Part shown: positions 25,994-35,224 of the stretch, one piece after another
Layout: each line of letters starts with the position of its first letter
How positions within the stretch are numbered: the first letter of the stretch is position 1
DNA from: Sandaracinus amylolyticus
GTDB taxonomy: Bacteria; Myxococcota_A; Polyangia; Polyangiales; Sandaracinaceae
Length of the DNA: 64,000 nucleotides
Direction of reading: 5' to 3'
Assembly: GCF_000737325.1 (NCBI RefSeq)
Contig: NZ_CP011125.1
Span: 1,364,001 to 1,428,000, forward strand
Translations under genes and position numbers: made by a program
Notes under the pieces: generated by a model
Databases searched by the model: none
Told to the model about the DNA's origin: nothing
Seen by the model: only the letters and a program-made list of their open reading frames with translations

Positions 25994-26208
25994 CGGAGCG
26001 CGGCGTGGTGCAGCGCTCGTGCCCTCGTGCCCCGCAGACCGACTCGCGGTGAATACGTCGCGCGCGCGCCCCACGTGAGGCATCTCTGCACATACCCGAA
26101 CTGCACGATCACGCGGAATTGCCCGCAAACATGGGCGAGTGCTGCAGGCGTGAGCTGCGAGCCGAGGCGCGTCGTGCCGGGCATGCGCGTTGCGACGTCG
26201 GCGCCCCC

Positions 26209-27174
26209 ATGCAGCAGCGAGTCGTTGGCTGTTCCGCGGGCTCGTCGCGACGGCGCGTGCTCTCCGAGCTCACCCTCCAGATCGAAGGCACTGCGCACGT
26301 CGAGCTCGCATCGCTCGAGCGCGACTTCGCGAGCGTGAAGGTGTCGGTCGTGCGCGTCCCGGCGACGCGCGGTGCGAGCCTCGCGGAGCCCGACGTCGAC
26401 TACGACGCGTGGGTGTCGCCGCGCTTCGACTTCTGGGCGTTCGATCGCCGCGTCGACGCGGCGGTGGAGGCCGGACGGCCGCTCGTCGCGCGCGCGCCGG
26501 CGCGCCACGCGGTGCGCTTCGCGAGCGAGGTGCTCACGCGCGCCCAGCGCTGCATCGAGCGTCGCAACGCGGCGAGCGCGACCGAGCGGTTCGACCGCAT
26601 CCTCGATGCGCACGCGGCGCTGCACGATCTGTCGCGCCCGCTGGTGCGCGCCGATCTCGATCACGCGCGCGATGCGTGGCAGTGGGCGCTCCGGCTCGAT
26701 CCGGGCGCGAGCGAGGCCTGCCAGATCGCGGCGCTGCTCCACGACGTCGAGCGGCTCGAGAGCGAGGCCGACGCGCGCATCGAGCAGCACGCGCCGGACT
26801 ACCGCGCGTACAAAGAGGCGCACGCGCGCGCCGGCGCGCCGCGCGCGGCGGCGATCGTCCTCGCGGCGGGCGGCAGCGAAGCGCTCGCGCGCGAGGTCGC
26901 GGAGCTCGTCGAGAACAGCGAGACCCCCGGTGCGTCGCGCGAGGTGCGGCTGATCAACGACGCCGACGCGATGAGCTTCTTCTCGCTGAACAGCCCGGGG
27001 TTCGTGGACTACTTCGGCACGACGCACGCGCGGAAGAAGGTCGCGTACACGATCGCGCGCATGAGCGCGCGTGCGCTCTCGGAGCTGCCGAAGGTGCGGC
27101 TCCGCCCGGACGTCGCGCAGCTGGTCGCCGAGGTGATCGACGCGCCGTTCCGCGCGGTCGAAGCGACGGGCTGA
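26209..27174 (+). CDS. HD-like/DUF4202-like protein, function unknown
   Basis: This 321-residue protein has an N-terminal beta-rich half without known motifs and a C-terminal helical half (about residues 140-310). The latter contains DLDHARDAWQWAL, IAALLHDVERLESEAD and LINDADAMSFFSLNSPGF. The HD and NDAD elements look like the metal ligands of an HD-type phosphohydrolase, and the arrangement reminds me of DUF4202 proteins. No signal peptide is present. The start is uncertain: ATG 26209 is given, but no ribosome binding site is convincing and a GTG at 26257 is possible. It is divergent from the lactonase-like gene, with about 215 bp between. Confidence 0.7.
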   Translation: MQQRVVGCSAGSSRRRVLSELTLQIEGTAHVELASLERDFASVKVSVVRVPATRGASLAEPDVDYDAWVSPRFDFWAFDRRVDAAVEAGRPLVARAPARHAVRFASEVLTRAQRCIERRNAASATERFDRILDAHAALHDLSRPLVRADLDHARDAWQWALRLDPGASEACQIAALLHDVERLESEADARIEQHAPDYRAYKEAHARAGAPRAAAIVLAAGGSEALAREVAELVENSETPGASREVRLINDADAMSFFSLNSPGFVDYFGTTHARKKVAYTIARMSARALSELPKVRLRPDVAQLVAEVIDAPFRAVEATG

Positions 27175-27279
27175 GCGCGCGCGTCCCCGCCAGCGGATCG
27201 CCGCATCGGGGGATTTCGCGACGCGCTGCCATCTCCGATGCTCGCTCCACTCGAATGCACGCATTCGGGTCGGAGCGAC

Positions 27280-28605
27280 ATGACCCTGACGATCCTGGTC
27301 CACGGCACCGCCGACCCCGCCGCGAGCTATCTGACGTGGGCGCCGGCCCCGCTGACGCTGGCGCTTGCCGAGAGCGCGCCGCGCGCTGTGCGCGTGCGCA
27401 GCGAGTCGGCGCCCGGCGGAGGACGACTGCAGTTCCGCATCGCGCCGAGCGTCCCGCTCGCCGACGTGGTCGACGTCACGCTCCCTCCGAACGCGGGGCT
27501 CGTCGCGCTCGAGGTCGCGGGCAAGTTCCCGCATCCGAGCACGAGCGATCGCGACGTCGCGATCGTCGTCGAGGATCGCGCGACGGGCGCGGAGCTCGGC
27601 CGCAAGCCGGTGATGGTGCGCGTCCGGAAGAACGCGAACGACCTGAGCGCGAGCGAGCGCGATCGATTCCTGTCCGCGCTGGTCCGCCTCAACATGCCGG
27701 ACGCGAGCGGGGTCGTTCCGTTCCTCGACATCCAGAACATGCACACGGAGCTGACGGATCCCGAGATCCATCAGCGCTCGTCGTTCCTGCCGTGGCACCG
27801 CGCGTTCATCTTGGATCTCGAGCGCCGACTCCAGCGCATCGATCCGAGCGTCGCAGTGCCGTATTGGCGGTTCGATCTCCCCGCGCCGAACGTGTTCACG
27901 CGCGACTTCGTCGGTGTGCCGCTCAGCAGCGGAGTCGTCGACTTCACGGCGACGAACCCGCTCGTGAACTGGCGCAATCGACTCGCAGGCTCGGGGAACC
28001 CTCGAGTGCGTCGCTACAACATCGCTCGGGTGCGCGACCCGGCGGGCGAGGTCCGGCTCGTGCCGTTCGATCCGAGGACGCAGCGCGCGGCCGCCATCAG
28101 CAACGGACAGGACGACACGATCAACCTCGGCAAGCCGCCGGGGTCCGCCACCCACCGATTCGACGACTTCGGCGTGATGGAGATCGACCCGCACGGCGCC
28201 GCGCACGTGAGCTTCATCGGGCAGATCGCGTTCCCCTCGACCGCGCCCGCCGACCCGCTCTTCTTCATGCTCCACTGCAACGTCGATCGCCTGTGGGCTC
28301 GCTGGCAGTGGCTCGCGAAACGACACTCGAGCTCGCAAGTCGAGTCCTATCCGCACGTCGGAGATGGAGATCCCGCGCTCGGCGGGCAGGGTGGAATCGG
28401 CGACTACACGCGCGACACGATGTGGCCGTGGAACGGCGCCGTAACGCCGCCGCGACCGGGCACCGCGCCGGGCGGTCCGTTTCCGACGCTCGCGCATCTC
28501 GGTCCGTCCGCGACTCCGACCGTCGGCGCCATGCTCGACTACCAAGGCCTCCTCGGCGGCGTCGGGCTCGGCTTCTCCTATTCGGACATCCCCTACGAAT
28601 CCTGA
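27280..28605 (+). CDS. Tyrosinase family copper enzyme
   Basis: This 441-residue protein has an N-terminal beta domain (about residues 1-120) followed by a tyrosinase domain. All six type-3 copper ligands are visible: CuA H155, H164 and H173 (NMHTEL, EIHQRSSFLPWH), and CuB H305, H309 and H332 (PHGAAH, LHCNVDRLW). It should oxidise phenols to catechols or quinones; which substrates is unknown. There is no signal peptide, so secretion is not supported. The ATG at 27280 has GGAG close upstream; an ATG at 27238 is an alternative. It is followed by a HEAT protein and a SCO-containing fusion, which suggests a dedicated copper-loading unit. Confidence 0.92.
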   Translation: MTLTILVHGTADPAASYLTWAPAPLTLALAESAPRAVRVRSESAPGGGRLQFRIAPSVPLADVVDVTLPPNAGLVALEVAGKFPHPSTSDRDVAIVVEDRATGAELGRKPVMVRVRKNANDLSASERDRFLSALVRLNMPDASGVVPFLDIQNMHTELTDPEIHQRSSFLPWHRAFILDLERRLQRIDPSVAVPYWRFDLPAPNVFTRDFVGVPLSSGVVDFTATNPLVNWRNRLAGSGNPRVRRYNIARVRDPAGEVRLVPFDPRTQRAAAISNGQDDTINLGKPPGSATHRFDDFGVMEIDPHGAAHVSFIGQIAFPSTAPADPLFFMLHCNVDRLWARWQWLAKRHSSSQVESYPHVGDGDPALGGQGGIGDYTRDTMWPWNGAVTPPRPGTAPGGPFPTLAHLGPSATPTVGAMLDYQGLLGGVGLGFSYSDIPYES

Positions 28606-28613
28606 GCATCGCC

Positions 28614-29585
28614 ATGTCGAAATACCGAGACGAACAGCTCGCACAGCTCGAGGTCGTGCGTCGCCATCGCGAGCAGGCCGTGGCGCGCTTCTTCGACGCG
28701 ACACTGCCGGAGGCGACGCGGCTCGAGTCCGCGCCGTCGACCGGCACGTTCGCCGGCGACGACGAGATCGCGCGCGCGATCGCGCTCTTCCGCGACGGCA
28801 CCGCGAGCCCGCTCCTGCGCGCCGCTGCGCTGAACGGCCTCAGCACGCGGCTGCTGCGCGACGACGCGCTGCTCCGCGAGATCCTCGGCGTGCTCGAGGA
28901 CACGAGCGCGCCGTCGCAGCTGCGCCACGCCGCGCTCTTCGCGATGCAGAGCCTGCACTTCGGCTCGTCGGTCCTCGCAGCAGTGCGCCCTCGCTACAAG
29001 AACGCGCTGCGCGGACTGCTCGACGACGCCGACGCGCTCCTGCGGCAGTTCGCGGCGGAGTATCTCGCCCTCGACAAGGACGAGTACGTGCAGCGCCGAC
29101 TGCTCGACGGACTGCGCGAGCCGGGCCGCGCGATCGTCGCGCCCGAGCTCGCGATCCAGTACCTCGCGAACGATCTCCACTCCGACGTCGTGCCGCTGCT
29201 GCGGGAGATCGCGATGCGACCGCCGAGCGCGGCGGCGAAGAAAGAGGCGCTGCGCAACCTCGCGATCGATCCGGAGTCGAAGGCGCTGCTGGCCGAGCGC
29301 GTCCGCGACGACGCCGAAGATCCCGAGATCCGCCACGTGTGCGCCGTCGCGCTGTTCCAGCTCGACCCCGCGCTCGCGGCGCAGCTCGCGAAGGAGATCG
29401 TGGTGAACGACGCGGCGGACGACGAGCTGCGCGCGGCGCTCCTCAACACGCTCGAGCATCTCTGCCCGCCCGATGCCTCCGAGGACGGCGAGTTCCGCGC
29501 GCGCGTCGCGGCGATCGCCGGTGCGAGCACGTCCGCGCCGCTCCAGCGCATGGCGCGCGGCTATCGCGATCGTCACCGGCCGTAG
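28614..29585 (+). CDS. HEAT-repeat protein
   Basis: This 323-residue protein begins with a basic helical segment (QLEVVRRHREQAVARFFDA) and continues as repeated helix pairs from about residue 45 to 300 (LLRAAALNGLSTRLL, SQLRHAALFAMQSL, ALLRQFAAEYLAL, EIRHVCAVALFQLDP, ELRAALLNTLEHL). These are HEAT or PBS-lyase-like repeats that build a curved scaffold for protein contacts. No catalytic residues or signal peptide are seen. It starts 8 bp after the tyrosinase stop and is followed by the SCO fusion after 2 bp. A role as a partner or chaperone of the tyrosinase fits the order but is inference. Confidence 0.88.
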   Translation: MSKYRDEQLAQLEVVRRHREQAVARFFDATLPEATRLESAPSTGTFAGDDEIARAIALFRDGTASPLLRAAALNGLSTRLLRDDALLREILGVLEDTSAPSQLRHAALFAMQSLHFGSSVLAAVRPRYKNALRGLLDDADALLRQFAAEYLALDKDEYVQRRLLDGLREPGRAIVAPELAIQYLANDLHSDVVPLLREIAMRPPSAAAKKEALRNLAIDPESKALLAERVRDDAEDPEIRHVCAVALFQLDPALAAQLAKEIVVNDAADDELRAALLNTLEHLCPPDASEDGEFRARVAAIAGASTSAPLQRMARGYRDRHRP

Positions 29586-29587
29586 CG

Positions 29588-31000
29588 ATGGCGCTCGGTC
29601 CCGAGGCGAGCGAGGCGGAGGTCCGCTCTCGGATCGACGCGAGCTCACAGGACGCCGATCGCGGGACGGCGTTCTTGCTCTCGCTGCTCGACGAGGCCGC
29701 GTCGGTGCACGAAGGGCGCGGCACGCGGCAGGTCACGCGCATCCGCGGGTACGTGCTGCTCGCGCTCGCTCGTCGGGGCACGCCCGAAGAAGCGCTGCCG
29801 TACGTCCTCGAGGAGCTCGAGAGCGGGCGCGACGCCTATCTCGTCGCGGCTGCGGCGCGTGCCGTCGTCGGGCTCGCGCGACCCTCGGCGGCGCTCGCCG
29901 AGCCGCTGCGCAGCGCGCTCCGTAACATTCGCCAGCGGGACGACGCGCTCGACCTCGATCGCTATCAGATCGAAGGCGCGCTCCCGCGGTTCACCACGGC
30001 GTGCGAGGAGATCGAGCGCGCGCTCGCCGACCTCGCGGCGCGAGCTGCGGACCCGCCGGACGACGGCTGTTGTCGAGCGCCGAGCGCGATGCGCGACGAG
30101 CGCGACGTGGCGCGCGACCCCACGCGGCTCGACGGGATCCGCGCGACGGATCAGAGCGGTGCCGAGCTCGATCTCGGCGCGCATCTCCGCGGCGCAGTGT
30201 CGATCGTCGCGTTCTTCTACACGCGCTGCGAGAACCCGAACAAGTGCTCGCTCACGATCTCGCGCCTCGCCGGGCTGCAGCGCGCGCTGCGCGCCGCGGG
30301 GCTCGGAGAGTCCGTGCGCGTGTCGGCGATCTCCTACGACCCGTCGCACGACACGCCCGCGCTCCTGAAGACGTACGGCGCGAGCCGGGGCTTCGTGTTC
30401 GACGGCTCGAATCGGTTCCTGCGCGTCGACCCGGAGCGCTTCGACGAGGTCGCCCGTCATCTCCGCCTCGGCGTCGGGTACGCGGGATCGATCGTCAACC
30501 GACATCGCATCGAGCTCTACGTGCTGGACGCTCGTGGGCGCGTCGTCGCGAGCTTCCAGCGGCTGCGCTGGGACGACGCCGAGGTCCTCGCATGCGTGGA
30601 GCGCGCTCGCGCCGATCGATCGCGACGATGGACGCGTCCCGCCGCGTCGATCGGGCTCTCGATGCTGGTCGCGCTCGTCCCGAAATGTCCCGCGTGTTGG
30701 CTCGGCTACGCGGGCCTCTTCGGCGGTGTCGGCGTCGGCGCGCTGCCGTACCTGCCGTGGCTCCTGCCCGCGCTCGCGACGCTCTTGGTCGTGCACCTCG
30801 CCGTGCTCGAGCGCGTCACCCGCGCGGCGAAGGGCCGCGAGCTCGCGCTGCTCGCGGGCGTCGGGGGCACGGTGACGATCCTGCTCGGACGCGCGCTCGA
30901 CGCGCCCGCGCCGTGGCTCTACGTCGGCGCGGCGCTCGTGGGGCTCGCGTCGTTCCTCGCGTCGACCCAGCGGGCGCGAACGTTCGCGCTCGCGCGCTGA
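29588..31000 (+). CDS. HEAT-SCO-membrane (MerC-like) fusion protein
   Basis: This 470-residue protein has three parts. Residues about 1-150 are helical repeats; 170-335 form an SCO1/SenC thioredoxin-like copper chaperone domain, with cysteines C214 and C220 (TRCENPNKC) and the ISYDPSHDTP loop. The usual SCO site is CXXXC, so this spacing is longer (CX5C). Residues about 345-465 form three membrane helices, the first carrying C367-C370 (CPACW), reminiscent of MerC/mercury or copper-transport membrane proteins. Together it could move or reduce copper at the membrane. It is the last gene of the tyrosinase unit, 4 bp from the convergent porin gene. Confidence 0.85.
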   Translation: MALGPEASEAEVRSRIDASSQDADRGTAFLLSLLDEAASVHEGRGTRQVTRIRGYVLLALARRGTPEEALPYVLEELESGRDAYLVAAAARAVVGLARPSAALAEPLRSALRNIRQRDDALDLDRYQIEGALPRFTTACEEIERALADLAARAADPPDDGCCRAPSAMRDERDVARDPTRLDGIRATDQSGAELDLGAHLRGAVSIVAFFYTRCENPNKCSLTISRLAGLQRALRAAGLGESVRVSAISYDPSHDTPALLKTYGASRGFVFDGSNRFLRVDPERFDEVARHLRLGVGYAGSIVNRHRIELYVLDARGRVVASFQRLRWDDAEVLACVERARADRSRRWTRPAASIGLSMLVALVPKCPACWLGYAGLFGGVGVGALPYLPWLLPALATLLVVHLAVLERVTRAAKGRELALLAGVGGTVTILLGRALDAPAPWLYVGAALVGLASFLASTQRARTFALAR

Positions 31001-31003
31001 CGA

Positions 31004-32263
31004 TCAGAACGCGAGCTGGGTCTGCAGCGTCCCGCTGTGGATCGTCGCGCGTGCCGTCTCGTGCTGGCGCTCGTCGGTCGTGTTCGCGTACCGCAGCTGC
31101 AGCTTCAAGTGGTTCCCGAGCGCGTAGAAGTCGATCAGTCCTTCGACGACGCGCAGCACGTCGCCCGCGGTCGCGAGGTCGGGATCGACGACGCTCACGC
31201 GCGCTGCGACGTCGAGATACGGCCGGAAGAACATCCACGCGAGGTGCGCGTACCCGCCGATCGCGTCGCGTGTCGTGCCGTCGACGAGCGTCGCGTCGCG
31301 GTAGTAGATCTCGGCCTGGAACGCGAGCGTCTCCCACTGCGCTGCGACGTCGGCGCCGAGCGTGCGCTGGTGCTCGATGCCGAGCGTCGCGGTGGTCGGA
31401 AGCCCGGTGGTCGCGTCGACGCGCGGCTCGGTGCGCGTGATCTCACCGAGGTATCCGTTCACGCCGATCGAGACGCGGAACGGCACGTGCGCGGCGAGGG
31501 CCGGCGTCTCGTCGAGCGCGACACGCCCGAGCGGGCTCGCGACGAGGCGCGCCATGTAGAGCATCTCGTCGTCGTCGTTGCCGCCCTGATCGATGCGGTT
31601 TCCGTTGAAGACGCCGACGTCGTACTCGAACAAACCGTCGAAGGGCGTGCCGAAGATCATCGCGCCGGTGTCGCGGTCGGCGCGGAAGGCGTCGTTCGCG
31701 ATCGAGAAGTCGGGGAAGAGCAGGCGCGGGACGGGCGTGGTGAACGTGCGCGAGAAGGGCGTGAGGAATTGGCCGACGCGGAGGCCGATCGCTTCGTGCG
31801 GCTGGACGTCGATCTGGAGATCGAGCAGGCGCGCGCCCGTCCCGGCGAGCTCGGCCTGCACGACATAGCGGATCCACGGCGCGAGCACGGTGCCGCGCAG
31901 CTGCGGGCGCACCATCCGGACGATGAATTCGCTCTCGCGCGCGGGATCGGGCGTCGACGAGAGCTGGTAGCGAACCTGCACGAGCAGCCCGATCTGCAGC
32001 GAGAACGAGCGATCGGCGTTGCGCACGAACGCCCCTTCGTCGGGCGAGAAGCCGAGCTCCACGCCCGGCGCGGTGGCGTGGAGCGTGAGCGGGTCGCTCG
32101 GTGGCGGCGCCGGGACCGCGCTCGCGGGCTCGACGTGATCGCGAGCGAGGGAGGGATCTCGCGGCGCTGGTGCGGCGACCGGCACCTGCTGCGCGGACGC
32201 GGGGCGGACCGGGACCGACGACGCCAGCACGAACGCCAGCGCGAACGAGACTCGCGTGAGCAT
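31004..32263 (-). CDS. Phosphate-selective porin-like outer membrane protein
   Basis: This 419-residue protein has a signal peptide (MLTRVSFALAFVLASSVPVRPASA) that ends near residue 25 and a proline-rich linker. The rest alternates beta-strand patterns typical of OprO/OprP porins: FSLQIGLLVQVRYQL at the first strand, RMVRPQLRGTVL, GLRVGQFLTPFSRTF and a C-terminal aromatic end (LQTQLAF), which is the outer-membrane insertion signal. It probably forms a channel for anions or small solutes. Substrate preference cannot be read here. It is convergent with the copper unit and upstream of the DAB-type locus in the same direction. Confidence 0.88.
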   Translation of the reverse strand: MLTRVSFALAFVLASSVPVRPASAQQVPVAAPAPRDPSLARDHVEPASAVPAPPPSDPLTLHATAPGVELGFSPDEGAFVRNADRSFSLQIGLLVQVRYQLSSTPDPARESEFIVRMVRPQLRGTVLAPWIRYVVQAELAGTGARLLDLQIDVQPHEAIGLRVGQFLTPFSRTFTTPVPRLLFPDFSIANDAFRADRDTGAMIFGTPFDGLFEYDVGVFNGNRIDQGGNDDDEMLYMARLVASPLGRVALDETPALAAHVPFRVSIGVNGYLGEITRTEPRVDATTGLPTTATLGIEHQRTLGADVAAQWETLAFQAEIYYRDATLVDGTTRDAIGGYAHLAWMFFRPYLDVAARVSVVDPDLATAGDVLRVVEGLIDFYALGNHLKLQLRYANTTDERQHETARATIHSGTLQTQLAF

Positions 32264-32324
32264 GGGTTCCTCGGACGGAGTGACGCCGTCGCACGCGACG
32301 GACGGGACCGCAGCGGAGCGGAGC

Positions 32325-33818
32325 TCAGTGAGGCGCGTCGATCGTCGGCGCGTCGGGCCCGGCGTGCTCGCTCGCGATCGCGAGCGCGCGCACGGCGTCG
32401 GCGCGCAGCGCGAGCAGCGGCGCGGGCGCGACGCCCGAGACGACGCCGATCGCGATGGCCGCGAGGACCACGACGCGCTCGCGCGCGACGAGGTCGCGCA
32501 CCTCGGGCCCGACGAGGCGCGGCTCGCGCGCCGCGCCGTAGAACGTGGTGAAGAACGCGCGCAGCAGCGTGATGCCGTTGAGCACGGTCACGACGAGCAA
32601 CACCGTCGCGACGAAAGGATGCCCGTCGAGCAGCCCGTGCAGCAGCAGATCCTCCGCGACGTACTGGAGCGATCCCGGCAGGCCGATTGCGGCGAGCGCG
32701 AGCAGGAAGAACGCGGCCGCCATGCGCGGGAAGCGAGCAGCGAGGCCGCCGAGACGACGCATCTCCGTCGTGCCGCAGCGCGCGCCGATCGCGCCGGCGA
32801 TCACGAGCATGCCCGCGGTGGTGATCGCGACCGCGACCATCTGCAGCATCGCGCCGTGCACGCTGTTCGAGTCGACCTCCGCGAGCCCGACCAGCACGAG
32901 CCCGAGCTGGCTCGTCACGACGAACCCGAGCATGCGCCGCATGTCGTGCTGCGAGAGCGCGACGAACGCGTTGTAGAGCGCGCTCACGAGCGCGAGCCCC
33001 GCGAGCAGCGGGAGATCGGCGCGCGCCGCTTCGGGCAGCAGCGGGATCATCAGGCGCGCGACCAGGAACGCGCCGAGGTGCGTGCCCGCGATCATCGTCG
33101 CGATGCCGATCGGGCCGCGCTCGATCAGCACCGGCATCCACGAGTGGAACGGCGTGATCGCCTTGCGGATCAGCACGGCGAGCGCGAGCAGCACGAACAC
33201 GACGTGCTGGCCCGATGGAGGCATCGGGGCCGCCGACGCGTTCGCGAGATCGAAGGGCAGCGCGGCGCCCGCGCTCGCGCGCGACACCCCGATCACGATC
33301 GCGGCGGCGACGATCGGGAGCGAGCCGAGCACGAGGTACACGTCGACCATGCGCGCGAGCTCGATGCGACGCGCGCGGTGCAGCTCCATCGCGCCCGGCA
33401 CCAGGCATGCGATCCAGAACGCCGTGAGCAGCAGCACGTCGAGCGCGAGGTACACGCCGAGCGTCATCGAGAGCGTGAGCAGCACCGCGACCGACGACCC
33501 GCGGCGCGTCTCCTCGCGCGGCGCCGCGACGAGCACGCCGAGCGCGAGCAGCGACGCGAGCGGCAGGAAGGGCGCGGCGAGCCCGTCGACGCCGAGGTGC
33601 CAACGCGCGCCGACGAGCGGGACGGACGGCCCGAGCTCGACGAGGTGCGCGCCCGGCGTGCGCGCGAAGGAGAGCGCGATCGCAGAGGCGAGCGTGAAGG
33701 TCGCGGCGGCGACGAGGATCGACGCGACGCGCGCGGAGCGCTCGTCGCGGATCACAGGCAGCGCGAGCGCGCCCAGCGCGGGCAGCGCGATCAGGATCGT
33801 CAGCACCGGCGCGCTCAC
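32325..33818 (-). CDS. NuoM-like antiporter-type membrane subunit of the DAB locus
   Basis: This 497-residue protein has about 14 hydrophobic helices and belongs to the proton-conducting membrane transporter (NuoL/M/N and Mrp) family, closest in type to NuoM. Key landmarks are LIRKAITPFHSWMPVLIERGP, which holds the conserved lysine and the HSW segment, and YNAFVALSQHDMRRMLGFVVTSQLG, with a second conserved lysine/arginine region. The GTG at 33818 overlaps the DabB stop by 4 bp, so it is translated with DabB. Most described DAB operons have a single such subunit, so this extra one is notable. It may form part of a two-channel complex. Confidence 0.88.
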   Translation of the reverse strand: MSAPVLTILIALPALGALALPVIRDERSARVASILVAAATFTLASAIALSFARTPGAHLVELGPSVPLVGARWHLGVDGLAAPFLPLASLLALGVLVAAPREETRRGSSVAVLLTLSMTLGVYLALDVLLLTAFWIACLVPGAMELHRARRIELARMVDVYLVLGSLPIVAAAIVIGVSRASAGAALPFDLANASAAPMPPSGQHVVFVLLALAVLIRKAITPFHSWMPVLIERGPIGIATMIAGTHLGAFLVARLMIPLLPEAARADLPLLAGLALVSALYNAFVALSQHDMRRMLGFVVTSQLGLVLVGLAEVDSNSVHGAMLQMVAVAITTAGMLVIAGAIGARCGTTEMRRLGGLAARFPRMAAAFFLLALAAIGLPGSLQYVAEDLLLHGLLDGHPFVATVLLVVTVLNGITLLRAFFTTFYGAAREPRLVGPEVRDLVARERVVVLAAIAIGVVSGVAPAPLLALRADAVRALAIASEHAGPDAPTIDAPH

Positions 33819-35224
33819 GGCAGCGGCTCCTCGTGCGAGCGCGGGCTCGCGGACACGGACAGCGGCTCGACTGGCTCGCTCGCGCGCGTCCAACCGCTCA
33901 GCGCCGCGACGCCGTGGCGCTCGACGCGATCGAGCGCGCGCGACGCGCGCATCACCGGCTCGACGACGAAGCGCGCGAGGATCTCGTCGACGAAGAAGCG
34001 GCGCAGCGCGAGGTGCTGCAGCCACGCGAGCGTCGTCGCCGGGAGCATGCGCGCCCAGAGGCTCGGTCGCGGCGCCGGGGTCGTCGCGAGCGCGGCGCGG
34101 ATCTCCTGCGCGTCGCGCAGCGCCGAGGGCGTGCGCAGCAGCTGCAGCAGGCGCAGGAACGCGTGCGCGACCATGTGCACCAGCGCCCACGTCCAGAGGT
34201 GCAGGCCGATCTCGACGAGCATCAACCCGACCTGCGTGATGGTCGCGTACGCGAGCAGGCTCTTCGCGTCGCTCTGGGTGCGCGCCACCATCGTCGCGTG
34301 CACCGCGGTGAGCGCGCCCACGATCGCGACCGCGGCGGACGCGACGGGCGACGCCTCGAGCAGCGGCGCGGAGCGCAGGAGCAGGTACACACCGGCGTGG
34401 ACCGAGAGCGCGCCATAGAAGAGCGCGCTCGAAGGAGTGGGCCCTTCCATCGCGCGCGGCAGCCATCCTCCGAGCGGCAGCTGCGCGGACTTGCCGAGCA
34501 CCGCGAGGAGCAGGAGGAGCCCGATCGTCGTCGCGCTCGCGATGCCGTGCGCGTGATGCAGCCCGTGCGCGCCGCCGGCGAACGCGTCCGCGAGCTCCGC
34601 CGAGCCCGCCGCTTGGTGCAGCAGGATTCCGGCGACGAGCAGCCCGACGTCGGCGACGCGGTACGTGATCATCGCGCGCACCGCGCCGCCGACCGGACCG
34701 CTGCGATGCGAGAAGAACGCGATCAGCAGCACCGACGCGAGCCCGACGAGCTCCCACCCGACGAAGAGCAGGTCGTAGCTCCCCGCGAGCACGAGCACGT
34801 GCATGCCCGTGGTGAAGACACAGAGCAGCAGGAAGAAGCGCGCGTATCCGGGCTCGCGGTGCAGGTAGCGGATCGAGAAGCGCGCGACGAGGAAGCAGAC
34901 GACGTTCGTGACGAGCGTCAACGTCAGCGAGAGCGCGTCGAGCAGCGCGCCGATCGTGAACGCGTGGCCGGGCACTGCGAACCACGTCGCGAGGTGCACG
35001 TCGCGCGCGGTCGCGCCGAGCGCGATCCACCCGCCGGTCAGCACGACCGAGAGCACGGTCGAGAGGCCGATCGACCACGACACGAGGCGCCCGATCGTCG
35101 CCTCGCTCGGCGCGCGTCGCGCGAGCATCGCGAGGCCGAGCACGCCTCCGGCGATCGCGGGTAGCGCCACGACGAGCGCGAGCGCGACGCGGAGCTCCGA
35201 CAGCGTCGGTGCGACCAGATCCAT
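33815..35224 (-). CDS. dabB: DabB, NuoL-like membrane subunit of the DAB inorganic carbon accumulation complex
   Basis: This 469-residue integral membrane protein is a NuoL-type transporter with about 13-14 helices. FVGWELVGLASVLLIAFFS and LLAVLGKSAQLPLGGWLPRAMEGPTPSSALFYG carry the glutamate and lysine positions that conduct protons in this family. In the DAB system the DabB subunit provides the ion gradient coupling and DabA holds the zinc site. The ATG at 35224 overlaps the DabA stop by a single base (ATGA). The C-terminus is shorter than NuoL and lacks the long amphipathic helix. The gene order dabA-dabB-nuoM-like matches DAB-type operons with one extra gene. Confidence 0.92.
   Translation of the reverse strand: MDLVAPTLSELRVALALVVALPAIAGGVLGLAMLARRAPSEATIGRLVSWSIGLSTVLSVVLTGGWIALGATARDVHLATWFAVPGHAFTIGALLDALSLTLTLVTNVVCFLVARFSIRYLHREPGYARFFLLLCVFTTGMHVLVLAGSYDLLFVGWELVGLASVLLIAFFSHRSGPVGGAVRAMITYRVADVGLLVAGILLHQAAGSAELADAFAGGAHGLHHAHGIASATTIGLLLLLAVLGKSAQLPLGGWLPRAMEGPTPSSALFYGALSVHAGVYLLLRSAPLLEASPVASAAVAIVGALTAVHATMVARTQSDAKSLLAYATITQVGLMLVEIGLHLWTWALVHMVAHAFLRLLQLLRTPSALRDAQEIRAALATTPAPRPSLWARMLPATTLAWLQHLALRRFFVDEILARFVVEPVMRASRALDRVERHGVAALSGWTRASEPVEPLSVSASPRSHEEPLP

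Noticed and set aside
32325-35224. Respiratory complex I or Mrp antiporter genes
   Set aside because: Only NuoL- and NuoM-like subunits occur, with no other complex I or Mrp subunits, and they are coupled to DUF2309 (DabA), which defines the DAB system.
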